From Prorocentrum cordatum (taxonomy: Eukaryota > Sar > Dinophyceae > Prorocentrales > Prorocentraceae): a stretch of 64,000 bases of DNA. The notes below the pieces were generated by a model. The model was not told where the DNA came from, did no database searches, and saw only the letters and a program-made list of their open reading frames with translations. Positions 10,675 to 19,487 of this stretch are shown here, piece by piece. The position numbers were made by a program, and so were the translations under genes. The stretch spans positions 5,001-69,000 of the forward strand of contig CAUYUJ010003397.1 of the NCBI GenBank assembly GCA_963575745.1. Direction: 5' to 3'. The stretch's first letter is position 1. Every line of letters starts with the position of its first letter.

Positions 10675-10791
10675 AGTCGAGCGTGAAAATAGTCTGGGGA
10701 CGATGTTTGATGTATGTTGTAACTATTTTTATTATCTTTGAATATTTTTTATTTGTCGTACACAATCCGCCTGTAGGGGGACATGCCCGAC
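10675..10791. mobile_element. TA-MITE family, copy 1 (deleted left arm)
   Basis: Right arm CCTGTAGGGGGACATGCCCGAC is intact; the left end keeps GTCGAGCG and then jumps to the family's internal motif AGTCTGGGGACGAT. The sequence before the left end is TCTAA. Confidence 0.7.
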
Positions 10792-10807
10792 CGAAGCATA
10801 GCTTTAG

Positions 10808-10951
10808 GTCAGGCGTGTCCCCCTACAGGCGGGAGAAATTTCAAAACAGTCAACACAGATTCAAACCATAGTCAGAAACAGTCGAAAAATCGTCCCCAGG
10901 CTATCTTTTGACTATTTGTGAATGTTCCTCATGTAGACGGACACGCCCGAC
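10808..10951. mobile_element. TA-MITE family, copy 2 (inverted relative to copy 1)
   Basis: Starts GTCAGGCGTGTCCCCCTACA and ends ACGGACACGCCCGAC. The flanks TTTAG and GTAAG put TA at both junctions. The internal motif appears as AATCGTCCCCAGGCTAT, about 16 bp from copy 1's end, so the two form a head-to-head pair. Confidence 0.75.
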
Positions 10952-11170
10952 GTAAGCACAGCTTGGATACACTGCGGAGGTGTCATTTCACCCGGTGCGC
11001 GCGACTGCACCCTGAGCGGGGATCCTCGTCTCGCCTTTGCTCGGCTTCGAAGTGGTAGCTCACCTGCCTGGCGGGAGGAGGAGGCGGAGGCGGGAGCAGA
11101 CCGAGCAGATGCGGAAGCAGCACCGCCACTGATGCGGCTGCCGGTCCCCCCTCAGCGCCACAGCCGAAGC

Positions 11171-11383
11171 CGATTCGAAGTCATTGTCTCGGGCGAGGAG
11201 AACTATGCACATGCACCGATCCTGGCAGGGCCCATGCTTGACCCAGGATCGGTGCATGTGCCTTCCTGGCCAAGGTCGGGGGGCGTCTGCACCGATCCTG
11301 GGCCCACGATGTGCCTGGCCAGAATCGGTGTATGTGCACAGCTCTTTTCCTCTAAGCTGAATCCGATTCGAAATCACTGTCAG
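11171..11383. mobile_element. Hairpin element bounded by direct repeats (F5)
   Basis: A perfect 19-bp stem (GCACATGCACCGATCCTGG at 11206 and its inverse at 11242) is followed by a second, weaker inverted pair ending near 11345. Outside lie direct repeats CCGATTCGAAGTCATTGTC (11171) and CCGATTCGAAATCACTGTC (11365), 17 of 19 identical. The direct repeats could be an old target-site duplication or part of a repeated unit. Confidence 0.5.
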
Positions 11384-11573
11384 ATTGCGTCCTGGGAGAC
11401 GGGTGCCCGCAGTTCGGTGGGCTCCGCTGCGTCGCAGTCGCGGCGTTCGGTTCGCTCCGGTGGGCCGGCGCGTCGCCACTGCTGCGCCGCTCCGCACTTC
11501 TGGGCTGCTCGCGCGGCAGTTTTGGTCCGGCCTCGCCATGCCCATCGCCAGCACCAGTGTGAAGTCGGGCCTG

Positions 11574-11715
11574 TCCCTCTACAGGGTGAATATCAAAAAT
11601 AGTCGGAAAATAGTCCGGGGACTATTTTTTGATTATTTTTGAGCATTCGGGGGGCATCTTGGGGGTATTTGGTTTTTGTTCGCCCAAAATCCCCCTGTAG
11701 GGGGACAGGCCCGAC
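11574..11715. mobile_element. TA-MITE family, copy 3
   Basis: Terminal inverted repeat GTCGGGCCTGTCCCTCTACA against TGTAGGGGGACAGGCCCGAC, the best-matched arm pair in the window. Inside is ATAGTCCGGGGACTATTTTT. The right junction is GTAAC. Confidence 0.85.
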
Positions 11716-12530
11716 GTAACACCAGTGGGCAGCCGACCCCCTCGAGGTGGGGACAGATTGCCGGGAAGCCCGACGGCTAGGGCAGTTGTCTCCGCCTGGG
11801 GAGCTAGGTCGGACCGCGGGGCCTAAGCTTCACAGTGGGGATGGGGTTGGGTTTGACGATGCCGTGCCGTCTCCCTTCCCCTCCCCCCCGAGGTTCTTTT
11901 GAGGGCCAACCTCGATCCCTTCGAGATGATCGATCCGATTCGCTAGTGCTTCTGGCCAGCTCGATCCGATCCCGATCCCGACATTCCGACGATCCGACGC
12001 GGGCCGATGCTCGCACGGCATCGTTGTGTACCCCGACGCGGCCGATCCGATGCGACTGCGACTCCGTGCCCGTGCGGCCCGATCGGGCCGGACCCGATCC
12101 GTTCCCTCGATTCGATGCGCACCGATCCTGCGAAGTGGTGCCTTCCTGCCGATCCCTCGGCAGTGGCGCGTGCACCGGCAAGTGCGGCCGCCCAAAAGCT
12201 GCAGGGGGCCCAGCGCGTGCAGAGCAGCTCGCACGCGCAGTCGCAGATCCGTGCCTGTCTTCCTCCCCCCCCCTCTTCTCGCAGGACAGCCGCGGGGAGG
12301 GCGGGGCATCGGCGTCGGCTTCGTTTCCGAATTCGTCCAGTCAATTCGTTTGATTTTCTTTCTCTCGACTTCTGCTGTCGTTCATGCTTGCTATCCTTGC
12401 TATCCTCAGCTGTTTTTCTGTATCTTGCCGAGGTGCCGTGACATAGGCTTGCGCCTGGCTGCGTCGCCGCCGACCCCCCCGTGCGCGGTCCCGTGGCGGG
12501 GAGCTATCCACGAGCCCCGCCTACAGGGGG
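11716..12530. other. No recognised gene; CGATCC-rich segment
   Basis: 11920-12130 repeats CCGATCC/CCGATTC at short irregular spacing, giving open frames of Arg/Ser/Asp/Pro on both strands. No domain was recognised. Confidence 0.4.
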
Positions 12531-12622
12531 ATCGAGCTTCGCGGACCTCCACGGGCGGTGGATATGGACACGTTCGGGCCCCCGGGGGCCAAAGCAGACA
12601 TCCACCGCCCGCTGGGGCACCA
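12531..12622. repeat. Foldback repeat F6, copy 1
   Basis: GGGCGGTGGATATGGACACG pairs with GCAGACATCCACCGCCC around a GGGCCCCCGGGGGCC centre. The preceding TTCGCGGACCTCCACG and the hairpin recur, diverged, at 61279-61382. Confidence 0.55.
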
Positions 12623-12683
12623 GGGCGTCGGTTCCCAGGCGGCGGGTCTGGATGCATCCCCGCCCCGCAGCGGCCCCGGGCCC

Positions 12684-12813
12684 GAGGCGCCCCCGCGCGC
12701 GCGCGCGCCGCCAGGTCACGCGCGTGCCCACGAGCGCCGACGTCACCCAGGTGCCCAGCGTGCGGCAGATTGCGTCGGCCGTGGCCCGCCACCTGACGAG
12801 GCCTCCGTGCCTG
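12684..12813 (+). other. Exon-like island, function unknown
   Basis: One plus frame reads RRQVTRVPTSADVTQVPSVR then QIASAVARHLTRPP, with over 85 percent G/C at third positions. The upstream edge follows CCGCCCCGCAG and then CGCCGCCAG, both usable 3' splice sites. Nothing identifies the protein. It may be a single host exon or chance in very GC-rich sequence. Confidence 0.25.
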
Positions 12814-12956
12814 CGGGGGGCGGCCCCTCGCACCGGGAAGGAGAGGGGTCTTGAGGGCTGCGGTTGTTTGTTGATCAGCTTGTTTGCTTGCTTGCTGCCT
12901 TGCTTGTTTGGTATATTCTCGTTTTTTTTGCCACATACTAGTTTGAACCGTTGTAT

Positions 12957-14118
12957 AATTGTATGTATGCATGCATGCATGCGTGCATGTATGTATGTAT
13001 GTATGTATGGATGCATGGTTGTGAGTATGTGTGCGTGCATGTATGTATGTATGTATGTATGTATGTATGTATGTATGGATGTATATATTTATGTTTGTAT
13101 GCATGTATACATGCATACATACATGCATGCATGTGTGTATGTATGTACTTAGTGTGTGTATGTATGTGTGTATGTGTGTATGTGTGTATGTATGTATGCA
13201 TGTATGTATGTATGTATGCATGCATGTATGTATGTATGTATGTATGCATGTATGTATGTATGTATGTATGAATGTATGTGTGTATATGTGTGCATGTATG
13301 TATGTATGTATGTATGCATGTATGGAACTATGTATGTATGTATGTATGTCTGCATGCATGTATGTATCTATGTATGTATGTATGTATGTATGTATGTATG
13401 TATGTGTATGCATGTATGTATGCATGTATGCATTCATGTATGTATGTATGCATGTGTGTATGCATGCATGCATGCATGTTTGTATGCATCTATGGATGTA
13501 GGTATTGATGCATGCATGTATGAATGCATGCATGCAGGTATGTATGTATGCATGTGTGTATTTGTGTAAGTATGTATGTATGTGTGTGCAGGTTGGTAGG
13601 TAGGTAGGTAGGTAGGTAGGTAAGTGGGTGTGTAGGTAGGTATGCATGTATGCATGTATGTGTGCATGTATGTGTGTATGCATGCGTGTATGTATGCATG
13701 CGTGTGTGTATGTATGTATGTATGTATGTATGTATGTATGTATGTATGCATGTATGTATGTAAGCATGCATGCATGCATGCATGCATGTATGTATGTATG
13801 TATGTATGTATGTATGTGTGTATGTATGTATGCATGTATGCACGTATGTATGCATGCATGCATGCATGCATGTATGTACGTACGCATGTACGTATGTATG
13901 CAAGTATGTATGTATGTATGCATGCATGCATGCATGCATGCATGCATGGATGGATGGATGGGTGGATTGACGGATGGATGGATGGATTTATGCATGTATG
14001 TATGTATGTATGTATGTATGCATGCATGCATGCATGCATGCATGCATGCATGTATGTATGTATGTATGTATGTATGTATGTATGTATTTGTGCATGTATG
14101 TATGTACATATATATATA
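12957..14118. repeat. TGTA/TGCA tetranucleotide array, 1.16 kb
   Basis: Over 1.1 kb of TGTA and TGCA tetramers with scattered TGTG, GGTA and GGAT variants. It is open in nearly all six frames: plus-strand frames read Met-Tyr-Val-Cys, minus-strand frames Thr-Tyr-Ile-His. This produces a spurious 600-residue minus reading. Sub-blocks of GCATGCATGCATG alternate with GTATGTATGTATG. Confidence 0.95.
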
Positions 14119-14459
14119 GAGAGATACATGTAGATACACATGTGTAAACTGTGTGTCTACATCTACACATAACATGTAGTTGATCCCACTTTGCCACGGG
14201 CGTTCCACGGAGCACGGCGCGGGACTCCGGCGTTTCTCCGTTGCAGGGCTTCCGGGAGGGCCCCCCCGGGCCCCGGGACAGGGACACCGTAGCACCGGGG
14301 ATGAAAAGTTTGTCCCGGGGGGAGTCTAGGCCTCCCAGAGGGGGTCCTCCTCGATCCTGGATCCCATTCCCCTCCCCCTCCTCCGCGTGACTGTGCACGG
14401 CTGCAGCCGTGCAGGGTCTTCTGCCGCAAGGGTGTCATTTACGTGGTTGCAGTTCTTCT
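14119..14459. other. No recognised gene
   Basis: Mixed GC-rich sequence between the tetranucleotide array and the F7 element. It includes a C/G run near 14260 and no supportable frame. Confidence 0.4.
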
Positions 14460-14667
14460 AGGCCTCCCAGGTGGGGTCCGAGTAGATAGGGTCGGAGGAG
14501 GATTGCGCCGCATCGCTGATGTACTGGGATGCGGTTCGATGTGGAGTTTGACTTTCTCCACGCCGATGGCGCCGAGGCATGGCCGACGTCGCCGATGCAT
14601 CGGCGATGCATCGGCGATAGGGGCGCGACCCTCCGACCTATCTACTCGGACCCCACCTGGGAGGCCT
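14460..14667. mobile_element. Foldback/MITE-like element, family F7, complete copy
   Basis: Left arm 14460-14498 (AGGCCTCCCAGGTGGGGTCC onward) and right arm 14631-14667 (ending GGACCCCACCTGGGAGGCCT) match as inverse complements over about 38 bases with one gap. The body holds GCGCCGCATCGC, TCCACGCCGATGGCGCCGA and repeated GATGCATCGGC. A second copy is at 61383-61537. Confidence 0.8.
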
Positions 14668-15011
14668 CTGGGACCCGTTTCGTTCGTGACAATGTCCTGG
14701 CACCACCGAGACAGGTACCAAGGCTGTCCGCGGTGCGTTCTGTTCGGCCGAGACGCAGTCGGCCACGTTCTGTCGGTTCGGCTCGGTCGGCTGTCGCGTC
14801 GTTGCCGCGTGAGTCACTGCGCCCTTCAAGACTGCTCGCGATCTGTCGGTTTGGTTTACGCCGTCTTTTCCCGTGGACGGTCTTAGGTGCACCATTCTCA
14901 CCGTGATGGAGAGGGGTCGTCCAGGCATGTCGTCGGTGCTCTTACGGTTCCCGTGGGCCCTCCCCGGGCTCGGAGTGACAAGCGCGCTCTGGGGGAAGGC
15001 CCCTGTGGTCT

Positions 15012-15240
15012 GAGGAATGTTCTGAGGACCTCCTGTGGTCTGAGGACCTCCTGTGGTCTGCACGACATGCTCTCAGAGCATGCCTGGCTGGGCCCGCCTT
15101 GTTTTCGCACATCGGGCTCCTGTTCTGCGAACAGCTGTGCCTTGCTCCTGGAGCATTCTTTTGGGTCCCGCGAGAGCCTGTGCCGTGGCAGGCCGTGTGG
15201 GCATGCCGGGGCGGCCGGTCCCTGCTGGCAGTGCTGGGTC
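15012..15240 (+). repeat. Dispersed repeat D2, copy without insertion
   Basis: Shares an ordered block set with 17386-17555: GGAATGTTCT-GA, GGCTGGGC/GACTGT/CCTTGTTTT, CACATCGGG, TGTTCTG-GAAC, TTTTGGGT, CTCGTGG-like and ends GGCCGGTCCCTGCT. In this copy the sequence continues as GGCAGTGCTGGG, whereas in the other the YR retrotransposon begins at that point. Confidence 0.55.
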
Positions 15241-15445
15241 GGGGGGGCGCGCCCTCGCCTCGGGCGCGCGCGCGTGCGCGGCCGAGGGCCTCCGCCGTCT
15301 GCGGCCTCCCATGGGGCCCCTCCTCGGCGAGGCCCCATCGGGGGGCCGGGGGGATGCGGCGCGGGAGGAGCGGGCGGCCCCCGGCGAGGCCCCCTTTAGG
15401 GTCAGTCCCGATGGGGGTCACCGCGCGCGCTCCCCTGCTCGCAGT

Positions 15446-15564
15446 GTGCCTACTCGCAAACGTCTGGAAAACACATGTCCGCTTTGATTCAATTCATCGT
15501 GTATCCTCTGCGGGGGATCTGGGCCATTTGAGAGTAGTTACTCTGCGAGTAGTGGAACGCGCTC
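15446..15564. mobile_element. Family F1 element, left-truncated copy
   Basis: Shares GTGCCTACTCGCAAACGTC at its left edge and GAGTAGTTACTCTGCGAGTAG and GTGGAACGCGCTCGTCT at its right with the 181-320 element. The outer left arm is missing. Confidence 0.65.
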
Positions 15565-15834
15565 GTCTATGGAAACATCTCCCCATCCCTGTCTTCGGCA
15601 TCACCCCACCCCGATGCCGATCTGAAGGATCCCCTCAGTTGCTGAGGGCACGTCCCTCGTTCTCTGCTCGCCCATTATGGGGATAGGGTAGGTTCGGGGC
15701 TGGTTAGGTCACTTCCCGCGTCCCTCATGCCCTCTGCGCTGATTCGCCAGCCTCCCCAGTTCTGAAGTACCCGCCTTTTCATTGGCGGAAAATCACGGAG
15801 GATTCGCGTGCATTCGCAATGCCGCTTTTAGAAT

Positions 15835-15990
15835 GCATTAGCGTCGGCTGGCGTATGGCAATCGGTGAGATAGCGCCGATTTAGCGTCGATTGGCGTCGA
15901 TTAGCTCCGACTTTGCGTCGAGCAGCCTCGATGAGCGCCGATTCGCAAGAGCCAACCAAATTGCTTGGGAGGCTCCCCTGAGGTGCCGCA
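15835..15990 (+). repeat. Dispersed repeat D3, copy 2
   Basis: Same GCGCCGATTTAGCGTCGATT tandem units and trailing AAGAGCC plus GGGAGGCTCCCC as 1385-1560. F1 and D3 occur in the same order in both places. Confidence 0.5.
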
Positions 15991-16039
15991 TCAGAAATTT
16001 TCGTCCGACCCAGGAAGGGCAGGCCCCACAGCTCCCCAT

Positions 16040-16215
16040 TTCCTTAGGGCGGCGGGATCTGTACATATTCACTGCCCCATGCCTGGCCCATCCTGGGCCC
16101 AGGAGCGATGCGTGCACCCTCCTGGCTCGGCCTGGGAGGCAAAAGCACCGCTCCTGGGCCCAGGATGGGTCAGGCCTGGGGTAGTGGATGTGTAGAGGCC
16201 TCGCCACCCTATTCC
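16040..16215. mobile_element. Long imperfect palindrome (foldback element F8)
   Basis: GGCCCATCCTGGGCCCAGGAGCG (near 16085) pairs with CGCTCCTGGGCCCAGGATGGGTC (near 16151). The pairing extends outward through CACTGCCCCATGCC and its counterpart to about 80 bases per arm with a few mismatches. No copy elsewhere was noticed. Confidence 0.6.
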
Positions 16216-16446
16216 TACGTGGCCCCCCCTTCGCAGGCATGCGAGGTCCTGGTTTTGCATCCCGAGCCGTTTTTTGGCGGTCCGGGGCCCCGTGAGGGCC
16301 CCAGGGGCCGAAAATTGCCAAAAGACTGCCGTCCTGACTTTTGTTACCACGCGAGCGCCGGACGGGGCTATAGACGAGGATACATCCATTCCAGAGCGTC
16401 TGGAACGCCCTCCGAGTGTCCTCGGACGCTCGGAGAAGGCCGCGGC

Positions 16447-16535
16447 GCCGGAGGAGGAGGAGGAGGAGGAGGAGGAGGAGGAGGAGGAGGAGGAGAAGAA
16501 GGAGGAGGAATAGGAGGAGGAGGAGGATTTTTTTG
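16447..16535. repeat. (GGA)n array
   Basis: GGA triplets ending in GGAGGATTTTTTTG. The T-run begins a possible polypyrimidine tract for the next feature. Confidence 0.88.
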
Positions 16536-16558
16536 TCTTTGCCTTGGCTTTGTCTTAG

Positions 16559-16625
16559 CGAGCATGTCGGCTCCTCTGCCCCTCTCGTGGCGGGCGGCGC
16601 AGCGCAACCACCTCCGCCACCGCCA
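16559..16625 (+). other. Exon-like island with strong flanking splice-site signals
   Basis: Preceded by TTTTTTGTCTTTGCCTTGGC and TTTGTCTTAG, a good 3' splice-site tract, and followed by GCCAG then GTAGAG, a plausible 5' site. One frame between them reads SMSAPLPLSWRAAQRNHLRHRQ with high GC at third positions. It is too short to identify; confidence rests on the acceptor plus donor pair. Confidence 0.3.
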
Positions 16626-16734
16626 GGTAGAGAAGGTTCCCCACAGATTCCCTCGCCGGCTTGGGCGGAAGGGCGCACGCTGCAGGCTCAGCAGTGCTAC
16701 AGGAGGAAGAGGAAGAGGACGACGAAGCGGAAGA

Positions 16735-17010
16735 GGAAGGGGAGGAGGAGGAGGAGGAGGAGGAGGAGGAGGAGGAGGAAGAAGACGAAGAGGAAGACGA
16801 AGAGGAAGAGGAAGAGGAGGAAGCCCCCCCCCGGCGCGGCCCGCCAGCGCCGGCGAGGCGCGGCGCCGCCCGCGCACCTGGCGGCTCTGCCGCGGCAGGC
16901 CCCCCGCGCCGCCGGCGGGCGTCTCCCCGTCGCCGACTGCACGCATCGCAGGAGGAGGAGGAGCAGGAGGAGGAGGAGGAGGAGGAGGAGGAGGAGGAGG
17001 AGGAGGAGGG
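16735..17010. repeat. Two (GGA)n arrays flanking a GC-rich segment
   Basis: Arrays at about 16735-16830 and 16946-17010. On the minus strand the segment between them starts after a TCC tract and GCGTGCAG and has a CGCCAG/GTGCGC junction, framing AVGDGETPAGGAGGLPRQSR. This could be a minus-strand exon, but the evidence is composition and short motifs only. Confidence 0.7.
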
Positions 17011-17385
17011 GCTTCCCAGTTTCATTGTCCTCGTGACCCGTCTTTTGATGGACACACGTGGGGAGCGTTTGGCTCCGACTTTCGCCGTTCATCTTCTGTT
17101 GACTCGCTCAGTGTTCTCTATTTTCACTCGGCGCATGTACTCCCTGCACGCTTCGCGCGTCCTGTGGTAGTTTTCAGTTCAGCTCAGGAGGAGGGGGAGG
17201 AGGGGGCAATACCAGCAACACCCGGTCTAGCTTCTCCCCTGGGGGCTCGCCGTCGATGCTCGGGCCGGCCGGGGGGCTCGTCGTCGTGTCGGCCTTCGCG
17301 CAGCCGTTTGCCCCGGGGCGCCCGGGGCCGAGCACCGGCGGCGTGCAGCCGCGCGGGGGCCAGCGCTGACGGGGGCCGGCCGAAG

Positions 17386-17555
17386 AATGTTCTAGGAACC
17401 GGTTGTGGTTTCGAACGCTTCTGGCTGGGACTGTCTTGTTTTTAGCACATCGGGTTGATGTTCTAAGAACACTGCTCTTGTTCTGAGAACGTTTTTGGGT
17501 TCCAGGAAAATCTCGTGGTAGGCCTATCAGAATGCCAGGACGGTCGGTCCCTGCT
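17386..17555 (+). repeat. Dispersed repeat D2, copy interrupted by the YR element
   Basis: Matches 15012-15233 in block order and ends GGTCGGTCCCTGCT, exactly where the retrotransposon's A1 repeat starts. It supplies an approximate empty-site comparison for the left boundary only. The right flank after 24209 does not continue the repeat. Confidence 0.5.
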
Positions 17556-17629
17556 CAATTGCAGTTATACTAACGCGTTTTGCGGAGCATGAGTGGGTCG
17601 GGCCGCCTTAACCGTTTGGGCTCAAGGCG
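17556..17629 (+). repeat. A1 terminal repeat
   Basis: Identical to 23969-24042. It contains TACTAAC (17568-17574), an ATG (17589) and, at its right end, TTAACCGTTTGGGCTCAAG, which resembles the 3' part of the dinoflagellate spliced leader. Sequence identity ends at GGCG (17629). Confidence 0.92.
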
Positions 17630-18116
17630 TAACGGAGGGAGCGGTCCGCGCGCGACGTGGATGTTGCCGCTGGTGCTGGGAGGGGCGGTCGACGCGACCA
17701 TCGCGTACCTCCACCGGTGCCCCGCTGCGCCGGAGTGCCCCAGCTGCTCCTTGACCTGTCCTGCCTGTCCTTCTTTCACGTGCCCTCCGCCGGCCACAGT
17801 CAGCTGCCCAGCGTGCCCCGCGCTGGTCTGCCCCGCGGTGGCGGCCGAGGCGCCGCGCGCCGCTCGTGAGGGGCGCGCGGAGGCGCCGCGCTCCTGCCCT
17901 GCCTGCGCTGCTTGCGAGCAGCCGGCGGAGCCTGAGCCGTGCGACGCCTGGCGGGCCTTCTTGCGAGGGCTGCTGGGCGGCGCCGTCGGCGGCGTGCTGC
18001 TGACGCTGCTGTTCGTGAAGGTCGTGGGCCATGGAGTGGGGGTGGCTGAGGTACGTCGGGGACGACCTGGTTCACCAAAGGTGGGTTTCCGGCCGCGTGG
18101 CGCTATCGGCTTCTGA
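17589..18116 (+). CDS. Cys-rich membrane-anchored protein of the YR element
   Basis: Small first ORF of the retrotransposon, 175 residues from the ATG inside A1; a second in-frame ATG at 17661 gives 151 residues and would be the first ATG of an RNA beginning near the SL-like motif. From 17661 it starts MLPLVLGGAVDATIAYL, a hydrophobic N-terminus. A Cys-Pro-rich middle follows with repeated CPxC/CPAC pairs (PECPSC, TCPACP, SCPACPALVC, SCPACAAC). Then comes one strong membrane segment, LRGLLGGAVGGVLLTLLFV. From memory, similar Cys-Pro ORFs precede Gag-like ORFs in dinoflagellate repeats, but the role is unknown; metal binding and membrane attachment are inferences. It overlaps the next ORF by 86 bp in another frame. 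Confidence 0.6.
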   Translation: MSGSGRLNRLGSRRNGGSGPRATWMLPLVLGGAVDATIAYLHRCPAAPECPSCSLTCPACPSFTCPPPATVSCPACPALVCPAVAAEAPRAAREGRAEAPRSCPACAACEQPAEPEPCDAWRAFLRGLLGGAVGGVLLTLLFVKVVGHGVGVAEVRRGRPGSPKVGFRPRGAIGF

Positions 18117-19293
18117 GTATGTCGGTACCACGCCTGACGGCGACACGTACATTGAGAAGTATGACGTTAATGATAATGAAGATGTGGATCGGGTTCGGTG
18201 GAGCGCAGGTTGGAACGACGTCCCCAACGGCGTGAATCCTGCGCGGGTGTACCGCTTTCGGCAGGAGCCGACAGCGGCCGAGAAGCACGTCTTCCTTCGT
18301 GATGCTGAGCTACTGGCCGATCATCGCTGCCGCATCGTGGCCGCCACGATTGGTCGCCCCGACCTGCTCACGGCGCCAGGCTTCCGCGCGCTGGTGCCAG
18401 GCGGGCCAGGCGGCGCGCCCGCCGCTGCGGGAGGCGCGGCGGCTGGGCCTGCGGCGGCTGCTGGGCCTCGCCCGGGGGTGCTGCAGGGCGTGGCGCCTCA
18501 GGCGGCTGCGGCGGACGCTGGCACGCGCTGGCGGGCGGCTCAGTCTCTCGGGGACGTGCGGTACGGGGACGAGGTGCCAGGGCACGTGGCGACGGCAGCT
18601 GCGGTGCGCGGGCGCGACCTCCACATCCTCGCCGACGGGACCGCCCCGTTCGTCGAGGAGGTGCCGGCGGCGGAGTTGGAGGTCTTCATGGGGCGCGCTG
18701 TGGCAGCAGACGCTCGCGTGATGCCCGTGATGCGTACGGGAGCCCGCCGCGAGGTGACGTGGGCGGTCATGGCTGCGCGCGTTCGTGAGGAGGACTTCGG
18801 GCGCGACTGGCTGGTGACGGGCCCGCGGACGACGTTCTGGTGCATCGAGTTCATCAACAATGAGGGGATGGGCATCGACGGCCATCACGATAGGTTTCGG
18901 GCAGTGGCGAAGCTCGAGCCGACGCAGTGGGGCGTGCAGGAGCACTTCCAGTGCACGCAGTACATCCGCCTGCTGTTGCTCTCAGACCAGTGCGACGGCA
19001 CGAACTTGCAGGCTTGCGAGGCCATCTTCCGCCGCATGCAGACTATCGAGTATTCGTACCTGGAGAAGGTGAGGGAGCGTGAAGGGGCCAATCAGAGCGG
19101 GAAGTTGTCGATCGAGGAGCAGACGCACTTCGCGGGCTCGACTCGGATCTCTGTTAGCTTGATGGTGTGCCCCGACTTGTTGGAGTTTGTACGCAAAGAA
19201 GTAGAGCGTGAAGCTGCCCTGGCAAAGAACCTCCGCAAGGCTCGTGAAGAGAAGGAGGCCCTCAAGAAGGGCAAGAAGGACGGACAAGGTTGA
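18031..19293 (+). CDS. Gag-like protein of the YR element
   Basis: 420-residue open frame from ATG GAG TGG. It begins MEWGWLRYVGDDLVHQRWVS, with a following TPDGDTYIEKYDVND segment. A low-complexity Ala/Gly/Pro region lies at about residues 125-160, then a mixed alpha/beta-looking region containing WCIEFINNEGMGIDGHHDRF and VQEHFQCTQYIRLLLLSDQC, and finally a basic/acidic coiled-coil-like tail (LAKNLRKAREEKEALKKGKK). No CCHC knuckle is visible. Its position before RT and its intact frame suggest the structural RNA-binding protein. I recall this N-terminal pattern from dinoflagellate predicted proteins beside RT ORFs, but cannot assign a named family. It is the only long frame in the element without an obvious break. 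Confidence 0.6.
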   Translation: MEWGWLRYVGDDLVHQRWVSGRVALSASEYVGTTPDGDTYIEKYDVNDNEDVDRVRWSAGWNDVPNGVNPARVYRFRQEPTAAEKHVFLRDAELLADHRCRIVAATIGRPDLLTAPGFRALVPGGPGGAPAAAGGAAAGPAAAAGPRPGVLQGVAPQAAAADAGTRWRAAQSLGDVRYGDEVPGHVATAAAVRGRDLHILADGTAPFVEEVPAAELEVFMGRAVAADARVMPVMRTGARREVTWAVMAARVREEDFGRDWLVTGPRTTFWCIEFINNEGMGIDGHHDRFRAVAKLEPTQWGVQEHFQCTQYIRLLLLSDQCDGTNLQACEAIFRRMQTIEYSYLEKVREREGANQSGKLSIEEQTHFAGSTRISVSLMVCPDLLEFVRKEVEREAALAKNLRKAREEKEALKKGKKDGQG

Positions 19294-19487
19294 GGGGGCA
19301 TGGAGCGCACCCTTCGTGGCCCCCGGTTGCCAGGCGACCGGGGGGCGACCGGGGGGCGCCTTCGCATGGTCAATTCGAGCGCCCTTCCCTTGGTCGTGAT
19401 GAGCCCGCGCGTCTGGTTGCTCGCAATCCTCTTCCTCTGCCAGTGCCGCCAGTCTCATCTGCATGTGCTGACAGTGGTGGATTTTTG

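Noticed and set aside
12406-14295. Minus-strand open frame of about 630 residues
   Set aside because: Almost entirely the translation of the TGTA/TGCA tetranucleotide array (Thr-Tyr-Ile-His repeats), which lacks stops in nearly every frame.
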